Numbered from the stretch's first letter, positions 8,762-17,876 are shown. The stretch: 64,000 bases of DNA from Brucella pituitosa (GCF_003049685.1 NZ_PYSY02000010.1:62001-126000); one strand, 5' to 3'. The notes: generated from the letters alone by a model not told the origin. Made by a program: numbers and translations.

Positions 8762-8974
8762 ATGAAACACGACCCGAAAGTCGGCACCACGGACCAGAAA
8801 CCGAAATGGGAAGGCCCGCCGGAAAACAGGCCTCACGGCTATGAACCTGCCGTTGATAACCCGGCAAAAAAGCGCGACGCTGCTGGGCACAGGCTGTCCG
8901 ATCCCGACCGCAAGAACCTTTCCGATGCGCAGAGTGAGCCTCAGCATGCGGAACGAAAGGGCGACGACGGATGA
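8762..8974 (+). CDS. Small hydrophilic hypothetical protein (70 aa)
   Basis: 70 residues starting MKHDPKVGTTDQKPKWEGPP, very hydrophilic, rich in Lys, Asp, Pro and Glu and probably disordered. TTGAGG precedes the ATG. No domain recognised. Composition and the upstream GAAAC-type box fit a small stress-induced protein. Confidence 0.5.
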   Translation: MKHDPKVGTTDQKPKWEGPPENRPHGYEPAVDNPAKKRDAAGHRLSDPDRKNLSDAQSEPQHAERKGDDG

Positions 8975-8999
8975 CGTGCCCAACTGAACGGCCGTTCCT

Positions 9000-9263
9000 T
9001 CACCCCACTGCTTGCTGCATTGTCGGCTGGTCCGGACTTGCCGGGCCGGGCGAAGGATGTTCGGGTATGGGAAGCGGCGGTATCTGTTCCGGTTCGTCGG
9101 GGCTGAATGGCCCCTTGTCCGGTTGCGGAATGGTGTCAGGCGGCTGGACGGGAATACCTTCCGGCTCCTTTTCGGGTATTTCCGGTGGGTCGGAGGGCAG
9201 CTCGGAGTCTGCGAGCAGGACGAACGGCAACGCCGCTCCCCATTCTTCGATATGGATTTTCAT
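9000..9263 (-). CDS. Proline-rich small protein (87 aa)
   Basis: 87 residues: a short ordered start (MKIHIEEWGAALPFVLLADS), then a tail of P-x-P, D-x-P and E-x-P repeats. The start at 9263 follows AAGGGAGAAATCG. It lies 23 bases after the DUF3175 gene and is probably co-transcribed from the box at 9604-9628. The composition is like the proline-rich repeat protein encoded at 32403-32865. Function unknown. Confidence 0.55.
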   Translation of the reverse strand: MKIHIEEWGAALPFVLLADSELPSDPPEIPEKEPEGIPVQPPDTIPQPDKGPFSPDEPEQIPPLPIPEHPSPGPASPDQPTMQQAVG

Positions 9264-9286
9264 TCGATTTCTCCCTTCAGCGGGTG

Positions 9287-9574
9287 TCAAGCGTGATCCG
9301 GCCTGCCATAAGCCTTGCGCAGTTCATCCTTGGCTGCTTCCAGTACCTGCTTGCGCTTCTCCGGCAAATTCTTGCCGGCGCGGTTGATATAGAAGGTCAG
9401 CATGGACATGGCCGAACGGAACGGCTCTGCCTTGCGTTTGTGGCTCTTGTCGGCTGAGCGTTTCAGGGAAGCGGCAATTTTCTTCGGATCGTCCTGCTCG
9501 AACACTTGCGGCTCGAGGTCCAGCGCATCGCTTTGCTCGGTCACTTCGGCTGACCACTTCTTTGTCGGGGCCAT
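9287..9574 (-). CDS. DUF3175 domain protein
   Basis: 95 residues. It starts MAPTKKWSAEVTEQSDALDL, and the blocks AASLKRSADKSHKRKAEPF, RSAMSMLTFYINRAGKNL and LEAAKDELRK fit DUF3175. GAGAGGAATTTTGAT precedes the ATG. First gene after the minus-strand box at 9604-9628. Basic and helical; function unknown, though the family is common among Rhizobiales stress genes. Confidence 0.75.
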   Translation of the reverse strand: MAPTKKWSAEVTEQSDALDLEPQVFEQDDPKKIAASLKRSADKSHKRKAEPFRSAMSMLTFYINRAGKNLPEKRKQVLEAAKDELRKAYGRPDHA

Positions 9575-9603
9575 ATCAAAATTCCTCTCTTGCGAGCTTC
9601 GAT

Positions 9604-9628
9604 AACTGCCGAAGGCTGCCCATGTTCC
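9604..9628 (-). promoter_or_regulatory. EcfG/RpoE2-type promoter box
   Basis: Minus-strand GGAAC-N17-GTT ending 30 bases before the DUF3175 start. It is back to back with the plus-strand box at 9671-9695. Confidence 0.7.
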
Positions 9629-9670
9629 TTTTACCCTGTCCGCGACATCGGCTGGTTTCGTTGCCTTGAG

Positions 9671-9695
9671 GGAACAAACCGCTCGCAAGCCGGTT
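9671..9695 (+). promoter_or_regulatory. EcfG/RpoE2-type promoter box
   Basis: GGAAC at 9671-9675, 17 bases, GTT at 9693-9695. It is 47 bases upstream of the gene at 9742, and the genes to 10672 form a plausible operon. Confidence 0.7.
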
Positions 9696-9741
9696 CGGAA
9701 GCACGTTTCAGCCGTCATGGCACCCAACTGGAGGAATCATC

Positions 9742-10011
9742 ATGTTCTACGATGCCGCAAGGATCAAACTGCCCTTTTTCGACAGGGATCGCGTCGGGGC
9801 GGGCGAACCATCCCAGCACGAACCGCGCGATCATCAGGCACGGCCGACGCATGAGCAGCCGAACGCGCCGGGCAACCCGCGCCCGCCACAGCCGGACAAC
9901 CCGCAACAGGACTTCGATTTCGACAGCCCCAACAGCAAGCGCCCGAATGATCTGGCCAACCCCAGCGCGCGTGAACTGCGGCGGGAAAGCCGTGGTACCG
10001 AACAGAACTGA
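9742..10011 (+). CDS. Hypothetical hydrophilic protein (89 aa)
   Basis: 89 residues starting MFYDAARIKLPFFDRDRVGA, then a His/Pro/Gln/Asn-rich disordered body ending SRGTEQN. The strong site GGAGGAATCATC precedes the ATG. First gene of the operon 9742-10672. No domain recognised. Confidence 0.55.
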   Translation: MFYDAARIKLPFFDRDRVGAGEPSQHEPRDHQARPTHEQPNAPGNPRPPQPDNPQQDFDFDSPNSKRPNDLANPSARELRRESRGTEQN

Positions 10012-10029
10012 CCATCCCAGGAGGTGAAG

Positions 10030-10218
10030 ATGCCTGCAAAATCCAAAGCACAGCAACAGGCTGCCGGCGCGGCTTTGGCCGCGAAGCGCGGAGACAAATC
10101 GAAAAGCGAACTGCGTGGGGCGTCCAAGGAAATGGCCAAATCCATGAGCGAAAAGGAACTCGAGAAGATGGCCTCCACCAAGCAGAAGGGCAAGCCCGAG
10201 CACAAGTCGAAATCCTGA
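10030..10218 (+). CDS. DUF3008 family small basic protein
   Basis: 62 residues starting MPAKSKAQQQAAGAALAAKR, ending with Lys/Ser-rich repeats. This is DUF3008. The ATG at 10030 follows GGAGGTGA. A close paralogue is at 45100-45291. Highly basic; a nucleic-acid-associated stress role is possible but unproven. Confidence 0.75.
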   Translation: MPAKSKAQQQAAGAALAAKRGDKSKSELRGASKEMAKSMSEKELEKMASTKQKGKPEHKSKS

Positions 10219-10230
10219 CGGGACGTAACG

Positions 10231-10371
10231 ATGACCACTTTGAAATGGCTTGCCGTCGTGATGTTCGCCGTGGCGCTGCAGGGGTTGGGCAGCCTGTTCA
10301 TCACTTCCGACAAGGGGGACGTTTCGCCGGAGAGCCCCACCCAACCGGCCGGCTCTCCCACGCAGCCCTGA
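10231..10371 (+). CDS. Tiny single-pass membrane protein (46 aa)
   Basis: 46 residues: MTTLKWLAVVMFAVALQGLG (TM or signal segment), then a Ser/Pro/Gln tail. It lies 12 bases after the DUF3008 gene in the same operon, with GGGACGTAACG before the ATG. No known family. Confidence 0.45.
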   Translation: MTTLKWLAVVMFAVALQGLGSLFITSDKGDVSPESPTQPAGSPTQP

Positions 10372-10486
10372 CGTTTTGATTTTGCCCAATGGGCGAAACA
10401 AAACGGTCGCTGGCGGGTTAGGTGTTCCGTCGTCGGGATTTTCAGCCGAACGACATTGACAGTTTCGGAACTATAGGAGGCCTGCA

Positions 10487-10672
10487 ATGGCCAGCACCAA
10501 ACAACGCAATCTCGAGGACATTTATTATGCGGAGCGCAAAATCCTGAAAACTCTTCCCAAGATGTCCCGCGCGGCCAATGATGAGAAGCTGAAGAGCGCG
10601 TTCGAAAAACACCGGGAACAGACCGAAGGACATGTGGAACGTCTGCAGCAAGGTCGGCCGGCAGAGTCATAA
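10487..10672 (+). pseudogene. Truncated DUF892 (YciF-like) gene
   Basis: 61 residues nearly identical in pattern to the N-terminus of the full DUF892 protein at 25205-25708 (AERKILK-LPKM-RAAND, KHREQTE-HVERLQQ). It lacks about eight codons after NLED and everything after ERLQQ, where the sequence changes to GRPAES and stops. AGGAGG precedes the ATG. The ferritin-like four-helix fold cannot form from this fragment. Confidence 0.7.
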
Positions 10673-10683
10673 GAACTCCTGAA

Positions 10684-10712
10684 TGAAAGGGGCAGTCGTG
10701 TGCTGCCCTTTC
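10684..10712 (+). terminator. Rho-independent terminator
   Basis: Hairpin AAGGGGCAG/CTGCCCTTT with a short loop, followed by CTT. It closes the 9742-10672 operon, just before the IS6 element. Confidence 0.55.
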
Positions 10713-10776
10713 TTAACTCAGTTGCGGATTGAAAAGGCTAAGACGATGTTATCCAAGCCAATACCCGAGTAGGCAA

Positions 10777-11567
10777 TGTAACTTTAACCTATGCGCGAAC
10801 ACAGCTGTATCTATGATACTGATATCATGGGGATTTCAAGCATGCTATTTCACGCCAGGTCTGCATGGCAGACTGGCGGAGAAAGCGGTGGTTGGAGCGG
10901 GGAAAGTGATGAAGATTGTAAATTGGATCGTGTATGGACGCAAACTTTTGCAAATGGCGCGCTGATTTGAACCGCTTCATCATCCGCTCGCGTCGCCGTA
11001 TAGGCTGGTGGGAATTCTCTGCCCGATTGTTCAAACTCTTATGCTGACGGTGATCACATTGAGTGAGACCAATCTCCCGCTTGGCGGCACCATAAGAGCC
11101 AAGCTTGTCTGTGACCATGACACGGGGAGAAACACCCTGACTTGCTTAGTAATTTACGCATGAAACGCTTGGCAGCCTGGGTATCACGGCGTTTCTGTAC
11201 CAAAATATCAAGGACAAAGCCGTCCTGATCGACAGCCCGCCACAAAATATGCCGCTCACCTTTGATGGTAATGAAACCTCATCAAGGTGCCATTTACCGC
11301 CAAGGCGCGGCGTGCGGCAACGGATCTGATTGGCATAGTCCCGACCAAACTTCTCCGCCTATTCCCGCACCGTCTTATGGGTAACAATAATGCCGCGGTA
11401 AGCTAGCATGTCTTCAACCATGCGAAAGCTCAGTGGAAAACGGAAATACAGCCAAACCGCTTCAGCAATAATCTCGGCCGGAAAACGATGGCGGTGATAA
11501 AGCGAGGGCGGCTGTCGGTCATAACCAATTCTATAATCGCACAAACTTACGGAAACTTAAGGTTACG
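10777..11567 (-). mobile_element. Decayed IS6-family insertion sequence
   Basis: About 790 bp with a minus-strand DDE transposase broken into at least three frames. The N-terminal piece (11544-11359) reads RHRFPAEIIAEAVWLYFRF and AYRGIIVTHKTVRE. The middle (11245-11054) reads WRAVDQDGFVLDILVQKRRD. The C-terminal piece (11118-10825) reads MVTDKLGSYGAAKREI and NNRAENSHQPIRRRER. These are IS6-family (IS26/IS6100-like) blocks. Both ends carry GTAAC-TTAA-type sequence in inverted orientation. The right end abuts a truncated binding-protein gene. About 93 bp of the left end recur at 46443-46535. Unlikely to be active. Confidence 0.75.
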
Positions 11568-12408
11568 ATGCCGCGCTCGGTCACCGTCAATGATTTTGGC
11601 GGCGGTGCAAAATCACTGCAGGCTTTGGTCGGCTCGGTCGACGTGGTCAGCGGGGCCTATGAACACACCATCCGCATGCAAAATCGCGGTCAGGATATCA
11701 AGGCGATCTGCGAACTTGGTCAGTTTCCCGGGATCTGCATCGCGGTGCGCAAGGACCTCGCAGGCGAGATCAAAACCATTGCCGACCTCAAAGGCCAGAA
11801 TGTCGGGGTGACGGCACCGGGGTCGTCAACCTCGCTGTTCCTGCAATATGCATTGATCAAGAACGGCCTCTCAGCGGATGATGCATCCATTATCGGTGTT
11901 GGCGGCGGCGCCAGCGCTGTAGCAGCCGTCAAAAAGGGTGAAATCGCTGCCCTTGTGCACCTCGATCCAGTCATTACCCGTCTGGAGGTCGACGGTGATA
12001 TCACCATCCTTCTCGATACCCGCACGGAAGCGGGAACCCGCGCCTTGTTCGGTGGCACACCCCGCCGCCGCCATCACCTATGTCCAGCAAAGCTTCATCG
12101 ACGCCAACCCCGTCACCACCCAGCGCGTGGTCAATGCCTTTGTCAAATCGCTGAACTGGATCCACCAGGCATCCGCTGATGATGTGGCCGACGCCGTGCC
12201 GGAGGAATACCTGCTGGGTGACCGCGCCCTCTATAAGACCGGATTTGAGAAATCGCGCGCCATGTATTCCGAAAAAGGCATCATCGCAGCCGATGGTTTT
12301 GACAGCATGATGAACATGCTCAAGGCGCTTGATCCCGAACTCGCCGATTCAAAGATCAGCTTCGAGCAGACCTTTGACCCGCGATTTGCGCAAGCGGCCA
12401 AGACGTAA
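11568..12408 (+). pseudogene. ABC transporter substrate-binding protein, 5'-truncated and frameshifted
   Basis: SsuA/NMT1-like periplasmic binding protein of the nitrate/sulfonate/taurine type. Visible blocks are GSVDVVSGAYEHT, LKGQNVGVTAPGSSTSLFLQ and, after a frame change near 12050, PAAAITYVQQSFIDANP and GIIAADGFDSMMNML. The signal peptide and first lobe are missing because the IS6 element lies at the 5' edge. No permease or ATPase genes are adjacent, so the transporter is gone. Confidence 0.75.
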
Positions 12409-12428
12409 CAGGGTTAAACCAGCATCAT

Positions 12429-12459
12429 CTGTTCCGGCAAGCCTGTGCTGCCGGAACAG
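12429..12459 (+). terminator. Strong hairpin, probable terminator
   Basis: Perfect 11-bp stem CTGTTCCGGCA/TGCCGGAACAG with a 9-base loop, 20 bases after the binding-protein stop. No clear T-run follows. The stem contains GGAAC by chance and is not a promoter box. Confidence 0.5.
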
Positions 12460-12585
12460 CCCGCAGCACCTTTGATCGAGCTTTGATCGCGAAAGCGACA
12501 ATTCCGACACGACGGGTCAGCCGATCGAACCAATTGCTCCGACGCGCGTTTAAAAACCGAGAATTTCGCGCGAAGGAACATCAAC

Positions 12586-13812
12586 TTGACGCAACAGGCA
12601 GTAACGCAGAAGCGACAATTGCGGCAGTCCCGGCCCTATTGGGAAACAACCCCGAAAATCACCCTGACCACCCGACAAAAGCCCGCGCACCGGCATTACG
12701 ATGTCATCGTGGTGGGTGCCGGCATCAGTGGCGCGCTGATCGCCCAGGCGCTGATGGACGGCAAACGGAAAATCGCGATCCTCGATCGTCGGCGACCGGT
12801 GTTTGGCAGCACAATGGCCAGCACCGCGATGCTGCAGCATGAGATCGATGTTCCACTGTTCAAGCTCAAGAAGCTTTTGACAGCGAAAGCCGCCGAGCGC
12901 ATCTGGCAACGCTCGGCCGACAGTGTCGATGCCTTGATCAAGCTGACAGGAGAGCTTGATATAAATTGTAGCATGCAGCGCAAAAAGACCCTCTATCTGG
13001 CCGGTGACGAGTATGGCGCACGCGCGCTCAAGGAAGAAGTCGAAGCGCGGCAGGCGATTGGCCTTCGTGCGGAACTTCTCGACGCCCACACATTGAAGCA
13101 ACGCTTTGCGATCGAGCGGACGGCTGCGATTGAAAGCGATATGTCGGCCTCCGCCAATCCCGCCCAATTGACCGCAGGTTTGTTGCGGCACTGCGTGAAA
13201 GGCGGTATCGAAATCATTCGCGACACGGAAATCACCGATTTTCTCAGTCTCAACGATCAGATCGCTCTCGCCACCGCGCAAGGCGCGGTGATAAGCGCCG
13301 GCGCTGTCGTGTTCTGCACCGGCTATCAATTCCTCAAAGCGCTGGCGCATAAGAATCATCAGATCATCTCGACCTGGGCGATCGCAGGTACCAAGCAACA
13401 GCCCACACCCGCCTGGCTGCGTGATTATCTGGTCTGGGAGGCGTCCGATCCCTATCTTTATTTTCGCACGGCCAGCGATGGCAGACTGATCGCCGGTGGC
13501 GAGGATGAAGCCTCTGAGGACGCGTTTGAGGACCCACAAAAAGCCGCGGGGAAAAGCCAGACAATTGCCGGCAAAATTAGCGCATTGATCGGCTGTGACA
13601 TACGCAAGCCCGCTTATCAATGGTCGGCGGCCTTCGGCTCGACGCCCACGGGTACGCCGATGATCGGGGCCATCGATGGCCATCCAAATGTCTATGCTGC
13701 GATGGGCTATGGTGGCAACGGCATCACCTTCAGCAAGATCGCTGCGGAAATTCTCGCCAAGGCGATCGGTGGCGGGGAAGATCGCGACGCAGCACTGTTC
13801 GCCTTTCTCTAG
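12586..13812 (+). CDS. FAD-dependent oxidoreductase (DAO family)
   Basis: 408 residues. After a polar N-terminal extension of about 38 residues comes a Rossmann FAD-binding motif, YDVIVVGAGISGALIA (about 38-53). Further blocks are typical of glycine/D-amino-acid-oxidase-like enzymes: STAMLQHEID near the isoalloxazine and GYGGNGITFSKIAAEI at the C-terminal FAD contact. The TTG start has GAAGGAA eight bases upstream; no better ATG precedes the Rossmann motif. The substrate is unknown. Related genes are often found alone in Rhizobiales accessory DNA. Confidence 0.8.
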   Translation: MTQQAVTQKRQLRQSRPYWETTPKITLTTRQKPAHRHYDVIVVGAGISGALIAQALMDGKRKIAILDRRRPVFGSTMASTAMLQHEIDVPLFKLKKLLTAKAAERIWQRSADSVDALIKLTGELDINCSMQRKKTLYLAGDEYGARALKEEVEARQAIGLRAELLDAHTLKQRFAIERTAAIESDMSASANPAQLTAGLLRHCVKGGIEIIRDTEITDFLSLNDQIALATAQGAVISAGAVVFCTGYQFLKALAHKNHQIISTWAIAGTKQQPTPAWLRDYLVWEASDPYLYFRTASDGRLIAGGEDEASEDAFEDPQKAAGKSQTIAGKISALIGCDIRKPAYQWSAAFGSTPTGTPMIGAIDGHPNVYAAMGYGGNGITFSKIAAEILAKAIGGGEDRDAALFAFL

Positions 13813-13879
13813 CCGCAGCACGTCGGCACCGGCAAACTGCGTGCAAGCCGCAGTCCGCAGGCGTGCCCGAAAGCCTGAC

Positions 13880-13903
13880 GGAACAATCCGCAACGCGCGC
13901 GTT
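13880..13903 (+). promoter_or_regulatory. EcfG-type box with 16-base spacer
   Basis: GGAAC at 13880-13884, 16 bases, GTT at 13901-13903. It is 130 bases upstream of the DUF3606 gene. The spacer is one base short of the set's norm. Confidence 0.45.
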
Positions 13904-14034
13904 TATCCTTCTACGAGCCTTTGCAGCCGCTTGGTTTACCCTATCAAGGGTTGCGAAAGAATCAAGCTCCAGGCACGATCGCCTTGACAGTCGTGGCCTG
14001 GCGTAACGATCTTATAACCGGAGCAGGAAAACGC

Positions 14035-14199
14035 ATGACGTCCCACCACACCGATCCCCTCACCCAGGATGAAGATATCAAGTTTCTGGCGAAAAACTCC
14101 GATCTGTCACCGCTTCAGGCCAAAGCGCTGATCGAAAAATTTGGCCGTGACCGCGAAAAATTGCTCGAGGAGGCCAAGCGGTTCAAAGCGGAAAGCTGA
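14035..14199 (+). CDS. DUF3606 domain protein (54 aa), paralogue
   Basis: 54 residues; core IKFLAKNSDLSPLQAKALI and FGRDREKLLEEAKRFKAES. Same length as, and over 60% like, the DUF3606 protein at 7796-7960 by eye. GGAGCAGGAAAACGC precedes the ATG. Function unknown. Confidence 0.7.
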   Translation: MTSHHTDPLTQDEDIKFLAKNSDLSPLQAKALIEKFGRDREKLLEEAKRFKAES

Positions 14200-14348
14200 T
14201 CCTCGCCGGGCTGAGCACCATTTCGCCTCTCACGCTGGAAGGAGGGGATGGCGTCCTGCGCAAACCATAAAGCATCGGCTGAATGAAGCGGGGCAGCGGT
14301 GCAACGCCCCGCGCGCCCGGTGTCTTATTTTTTGACGAAGACGGCGCC

Positions 14349-15430
14349 TCAACAGTCATTGGCTCGGGTTGTTGTGCCCACATGGCGCAGCCATTTCAAG
14401 GCGATCCGCTCATCCTGATCAAGCAGTGGTGCGACAACACGCAGGCGGGAGGCCGCTTGCACCATTGCTGTCAGTTGATCCTGCTCCCATTGCTCAAAAA
14501 CCAACGGATGAATATAGGAGCGTCTGCAGACGACGCGTGTGTTGCAAAGCCGTTGCGCGATTCTGTCGATTTCCGCGTTCAACACCCGTTTCGACGCTGC
14601 CGCGCCTTCGGGACGCGGCAAGGCTGACAATCCCTTCACAGCCGAGGCCGTCGCTGCCCAGGTCCGGAAATGCTTTGACGTGAAATCAGCCTTCGTCACA
14701 TCCCGCAGATAGTCATTGATATCCTGCGAGGTGATCGCATGGCGTTTCCCTTCATCACAGACATACTGGAACAGGTGCTGACCTGGGAGTTCCTGCAACG
14801 AGCGAATGATTGTGGCGATCCGTCTGTCGGAAATCTTCAGGTTCCAGTCCTTTCCGGATTTTCCCTTGAAGATCAGCCGCAAGTTGTTGCCATCATTTTT
14901 TTAGATGACGGTTGCGCAGGGTCGTCACGCCAAAGCTCTTGTTGGAGCGCGCATAGTCGGGGCTGCCGACGCGCACAAGCAACCGGTCCATCAGCCAGAC
15001 AATCGTCGCAGTCACTTTTTTCACGACACAATGAGCGCCGCCGCATATCGGCCTCGACCTGCCGGCGCAAGCTGCTCAACACGGTTGCGAAATCACCCAG
15101 ACTGGAGAACTTCGTCTCGCCCTGCATTGCTGACCATTCGGAATGATAGCGGTATTGTTTGCGCCCACGCAGATCCCTGCCCGTTGCCTGAATATGGCCG
15201 TTGGGATGCGCGCAGATCCAGACATCCTGCCAGGCGGGCGGAATGGCCAGCGCCTTGATGCGCTCAATGTCGCCGGCAGAGACGCGGCCTGCGCCAACGC
15301 CCTTATAACGGAAACCCGCACCGCAGCGCAGGCGTTGAATGCCGGGCTCACTGTCGCTGACATAGTGCAGGTCGCGCTCAAGCACCGGTGCGGGCTTTTC
15401 TGCAGCAGAAGCGTTCAATCGGTCAAGCAA
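14349..15430 (-). pseudogene. DNA topoisomerase IB, two frameshifts
   Basis: Poxvirus-type topoisomerase IB of about 360 codons. N-terminal part: HYVSDSEPGIQRLRCG, RIKALAIPPAWQDVWI, GRDLRGRKQYRYHSEW. Middle frame: VWLMDRLLVRVGSPDYARSN. C-terminal part: LIFKGKSGKDWNLKI, ADFTSKHFRTWAATA and, near the end, the region normally carrying the catalytic Tyr (VCRRSYIHPLVFEQW). Breaks are T6 at 15016-15021 (five needed) and T7 at 14896-14902 (six needed) on the plus strand. Start: an upstream ATG at 15472 lies only one base after the promoter -10, so transcription must begin inside it. The TTG at 15430 preceded by AAGAGG is therefore preferred. Confidence 0.75.
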
Positions 15431-15473
15431 GTGGCACCTCTTAGCGTTAGCGCAGCGAAAGCCTGCAGCCATC

Positions 15474-15498
15474 AACGCAGAGCGCCCGGCCGGGTTCC
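15474..15498 (-). promoter_or_regulatory. EcfG/RpoE2-type promoter box for topoisomerase IB
   Basis: Minus-strand GGAAC-N16-CGTT (N17 to GTT). It is immediately followed by an in-frame ATG that cannot be in the transcript, which moves the real start to about 15430. Confidence 0.7.
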
Positions 15499-15515
15499 CG
15501 GTTATGCGACGCTGC

Positions 15516-15540
15516 GGAACCAAGCCACGATTGGCGAGTT
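15516..15540 (+). promoter_or_regulatory. EcfG/RpoE2-type promoter box for ku
   Basis: GGAAC at 15516-15520, 17 bases, GTT at 15538-15540; 65 bases before the Ku start. Divergent from the topoisomerase box. Confidence 0.7.
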
Positions 15541-15545
15541 CAATC

Positions 15546-15590
15546 CTGCAATCGGGCCTGCAATCGGGCCTGCAATCGGGCCTGCAATCG
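15546..15590 (+). repeat. 12-bp tandem repeat in the ku leader
   Basis: CTGCAATCGGGC repeated three times plus a 9-base partial fourth copy. It lies between the ku promoter box and the ku ribosome site, so it is probably transcribed as part of the 5' leader. Confidence 0.85.
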
Positions 15591-15604
15591 AAAGGGATAA
15601 AACG

Positions 15605-16402
15605 GTGCCCAGTGCGTTTTGGAAAGGCTATCTCAAACTCTCGCTCGTCACCTGTGCAGTTGAACTGCGACCGGCCACCAGTGACAGCGAACGCGTGCGC
15701 TTTCACACGCTCAACGAGAAGACCGGAAATCGGGTGATCAGTCGTTACGTCGATCAGCAGAGCCAGAAACCGGTGCGCGATCAGGACCAGGCGAAAGGTT
15801 TCGAGAAAGCGGAAGGTGGCTATATCATCCTGGAGGACGACGAGCTTGAAGCCGTCGCGCTGGACAGCACGCGAACCATCGATATCGACAGATTTGTCCC
15901 ACGCGACACCATTGGCTGGATCTGGTATGACAAGCCACATTTTCTGACCCCCGCCGATAAGGTTGGCGCGGAAGCTTTTGCAGTTATTCGCGAGGCCATG
16001 GACAGCGCCGGCGTCTCCGGTCTGGCGCGTCTTGTGATGTATCGCCGCGAGCGTGCCGTTCTGCTCGAGCCACGCGACAAGGGCATTGTGCTCTGGACAC
16101 TGCGCTACGGCGACGAAGTGCGTGATGAGAAAGACTATTTCAGTGCGATCGAGGCGAACAAGCCCGAAAAGAAAATGCTGACCATGGTGCGCAGCCTCAT
16201 CAAGAACAAGACGGAAGACTGGAACGAGCAACTGCTGACAGATCCCGTGCAGAAAAACCTCAAGCGGATGATCGCCGCCAAGAAAAAGAAAACGAAACCG
16301 CATGCCGCAAGCAAGCGCCAGGCCAATCCGTCAGGCGGGGGCAATGTCATTGATATCATGGAAGCGCTGCGCAGGAGTCTGGAAAAAGACCGCAAGAAAT
16401 AG
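15605..16402 (+). CDS. ku: Non-homologous end joining protein Ku
   Basis: 265 residues. Bacterial Ku core: FWKGYLKLSLVTCAVEL, RVRFHTLNEKTGNRV, YVDQQSQKPV, LARLVMYRRERAVLLEP and NVIDIMEALRRSLEK at the C-terminus. It binds DNA ends and recruits LigD. The GTG at 15605 was chosen because AAAGGGA lies seven bases upstream and family members start just before W-K-G. A second Ku is at 21242-22097 and LigD at 47564-50211, giving a full bacterial NHEJ set. Confidence 0.92.
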   Translation: MPSAFWKGYLKLSLVTCAVELRPATSDSERVRFHTLNEKTGNRVISRYVDQQSQKPVRDQDQAKGFEKAEGGYIILEDDELEAVALDSTRTIDIDRFVPRDTIGWIWYDKPHFLTPADKVGAEAFAVIREAMDSAGVSGLARLVMYRRERAVLLEPRDKGIVLWTLRYGDEVRDEKDYFSAIEANKPEKKMLTMVRSLIKNKTEDWNEQLLTDPVQKNLKRMIAAKKKKTKPHAASKRQANPSGGGNVIDIMEALRRSLEKDRKK

Positions 16403-17100
16403 CTTTGGGCGCAGCCCTGTCGCAAGACGCGCAAACCCGATTGGCCATCCGTTGAAAAATGCATCGCTTTAACGCGATATGCACTCAGGAGATTGCCCGC
16501 TTTCGTCACCTGCCGCAATCCTCCCAACATGCCAGCTATCAGCTGGCGCTTGCGTGGTTAAAGCCGAAGAGCCCGTGACAATTGCCGGTTTCATGTCCAT
16601 TTCCATCGCCATCAGCGACCGGATTGCCCTGCCGTGATTGCTGGTTCCGGGCACAGTGAAACCCGTCGCCTTGCTTATCCGGACACATGGCTTGGGGCCA
16701 ATCAGCCGCATCCTAGACATGCCCGACCCCTGCCTGCACAGTTGGGCCCTGCACTGTTGAGCCCTGCAATTGACGGCGTATTTTCAAGCGGCGGCAGCTG
16801 CCGGCTGCAATTCTTTTGGTCACCATACTTAAGCGATTTAAATATTATTATTCCCTTTATTATATAGTCTTGAATTTAAAGCATGCAAACCTGCAATAAC
16901 TTGCCATTTTCGAACGCCACTTCGAAAGATATAAGCGCGTTAATTGGTTCTTTAACAAAATCTTAACCATCCTCTATAATAATAGGCATTATAACCACTC
17001 TTTCTATGCGCTAATATTTATATTTCTACTGTCTAATATTGCATTGTCTATTTTCGTATCAGAGTCGGTCCGAGAACTTATTCATGTTGAACAAAGTCTT
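16403..17100. other. Gene-free stretch, AT-rich after 16800
   Basis: No coding frame with a ribosome site or recognisable family was found. From about 16800 to 17070 the base composition turns sharply AT-rich compared with its neighbours. It may be a scar of the insertion of the adjacent IS5-type element or foreign DNA. Confidence 0.5.
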
Positions 17101-17876
17101 CGTAGCATGAGGTGAATTGATGCCAATTCGAGAAAGGCGAGTGCATTTCTCGACAGGTTCTCAAGATCCTTTGCCAGTCTTCGACATCTCCCCAGCCACG
17201 CAAATGTGGGCTCAACGACCTAGCGCCGTGGCAATATCTCGAAGCCCTTGGCAGTATCGGACCGTTTCACGATCTCGATGGTCAGGCCGGGCATGGCCTT
17301 CTTCTGACCCTTGGCAAAGACCGCCCCCCTGATAACCGCCATCAGCAAACAGCTGCTTCAAAAAAGGATAACCCCAAACAGCGTCTTCAGGACCAGCACG
17401 CCGCCGTCGCGCTCCTGGATGTCGGCCGGATGGACTAACGCATGCAGCAAAAGCCCTACCGTATCAACGAGGATATGACGCTTCTTGTCTTTGATCTTTT
17501 TCTCAGCATCATACCCGAACGGGTCGACACAACGCCCCCTTTTTCCGCGCCTTTGACGCTTTGGCTGTCGATGACCGCTGCAGTTGGACTGGCTTCGCGG
17601 CCCATGGCTTCCCCTACATTTCAGGTAGAGTTCCTCGTGAATGCGAGCAAGCGTGCCATCCCAATTCCAGAGATCGAAATAGCCAAACAACGTGCTACGG
17701 GACGGCAGATCTTTCGGTACGGCGCGCCATTGGCAACCTGTCGACAGGATGTACATCAGGCCGTTGACAACCTCCCGCAACACAACCGTCCGTTTTCCCC
17801 CACCCCGCTTTCCCGCCGGGATCAACGGCTCGACAAGGGTCCATTCCTCATCCGTCAGGTCACTCGGACAACGCAT
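17101..17876 (-). mobile_element. Decayed IS5-family transposase
   Basis: Minus-strand transposase starting MRCPSDLTDEEWTLVEPLI, with GCQWRAVPKDLPSRSTLFGY, GRCVDPFGYDAEKKIKDKKR and HILVDTVGLLLHALVHPAD. After 17358 it continues in other frames with QLFADGGYQG and PRR-stop-VVEPTFAWLGRCRRLAKD. These blocks are those of IS5-family DDE enzymes. At least two compensating indels, a further shift near 17345 and an in-frame TAG make it inactive. Ends were not resolved. Confidence 0.75.

Noticed and set aside
10402-10428. Minus-strand GGAAC followed by GTT upstream of no gene
   Set aside because: The spacing is 19 bases rather than 17 and no minus-strand gene lies downstream, so it is not counted as a promoter box.
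12550-13893. Long minus-strand frame opposite the FAD oxidoreductase
   Set aside because: It is antisense of a clear Rossmann-fold gene, with no family match or ribosome site.
14873-16303. Long minus-strand frame of 476 codons across the ku gene
   Set aside because: Only its 3' third is topoisomerase IB; the rest is the antisense of ku and the tandem repeat.
16469-16720. 83-codon minus-strand frame after ku
   Set aside because: No ribosome site, no domain, odd composition; treated as a chance frame.
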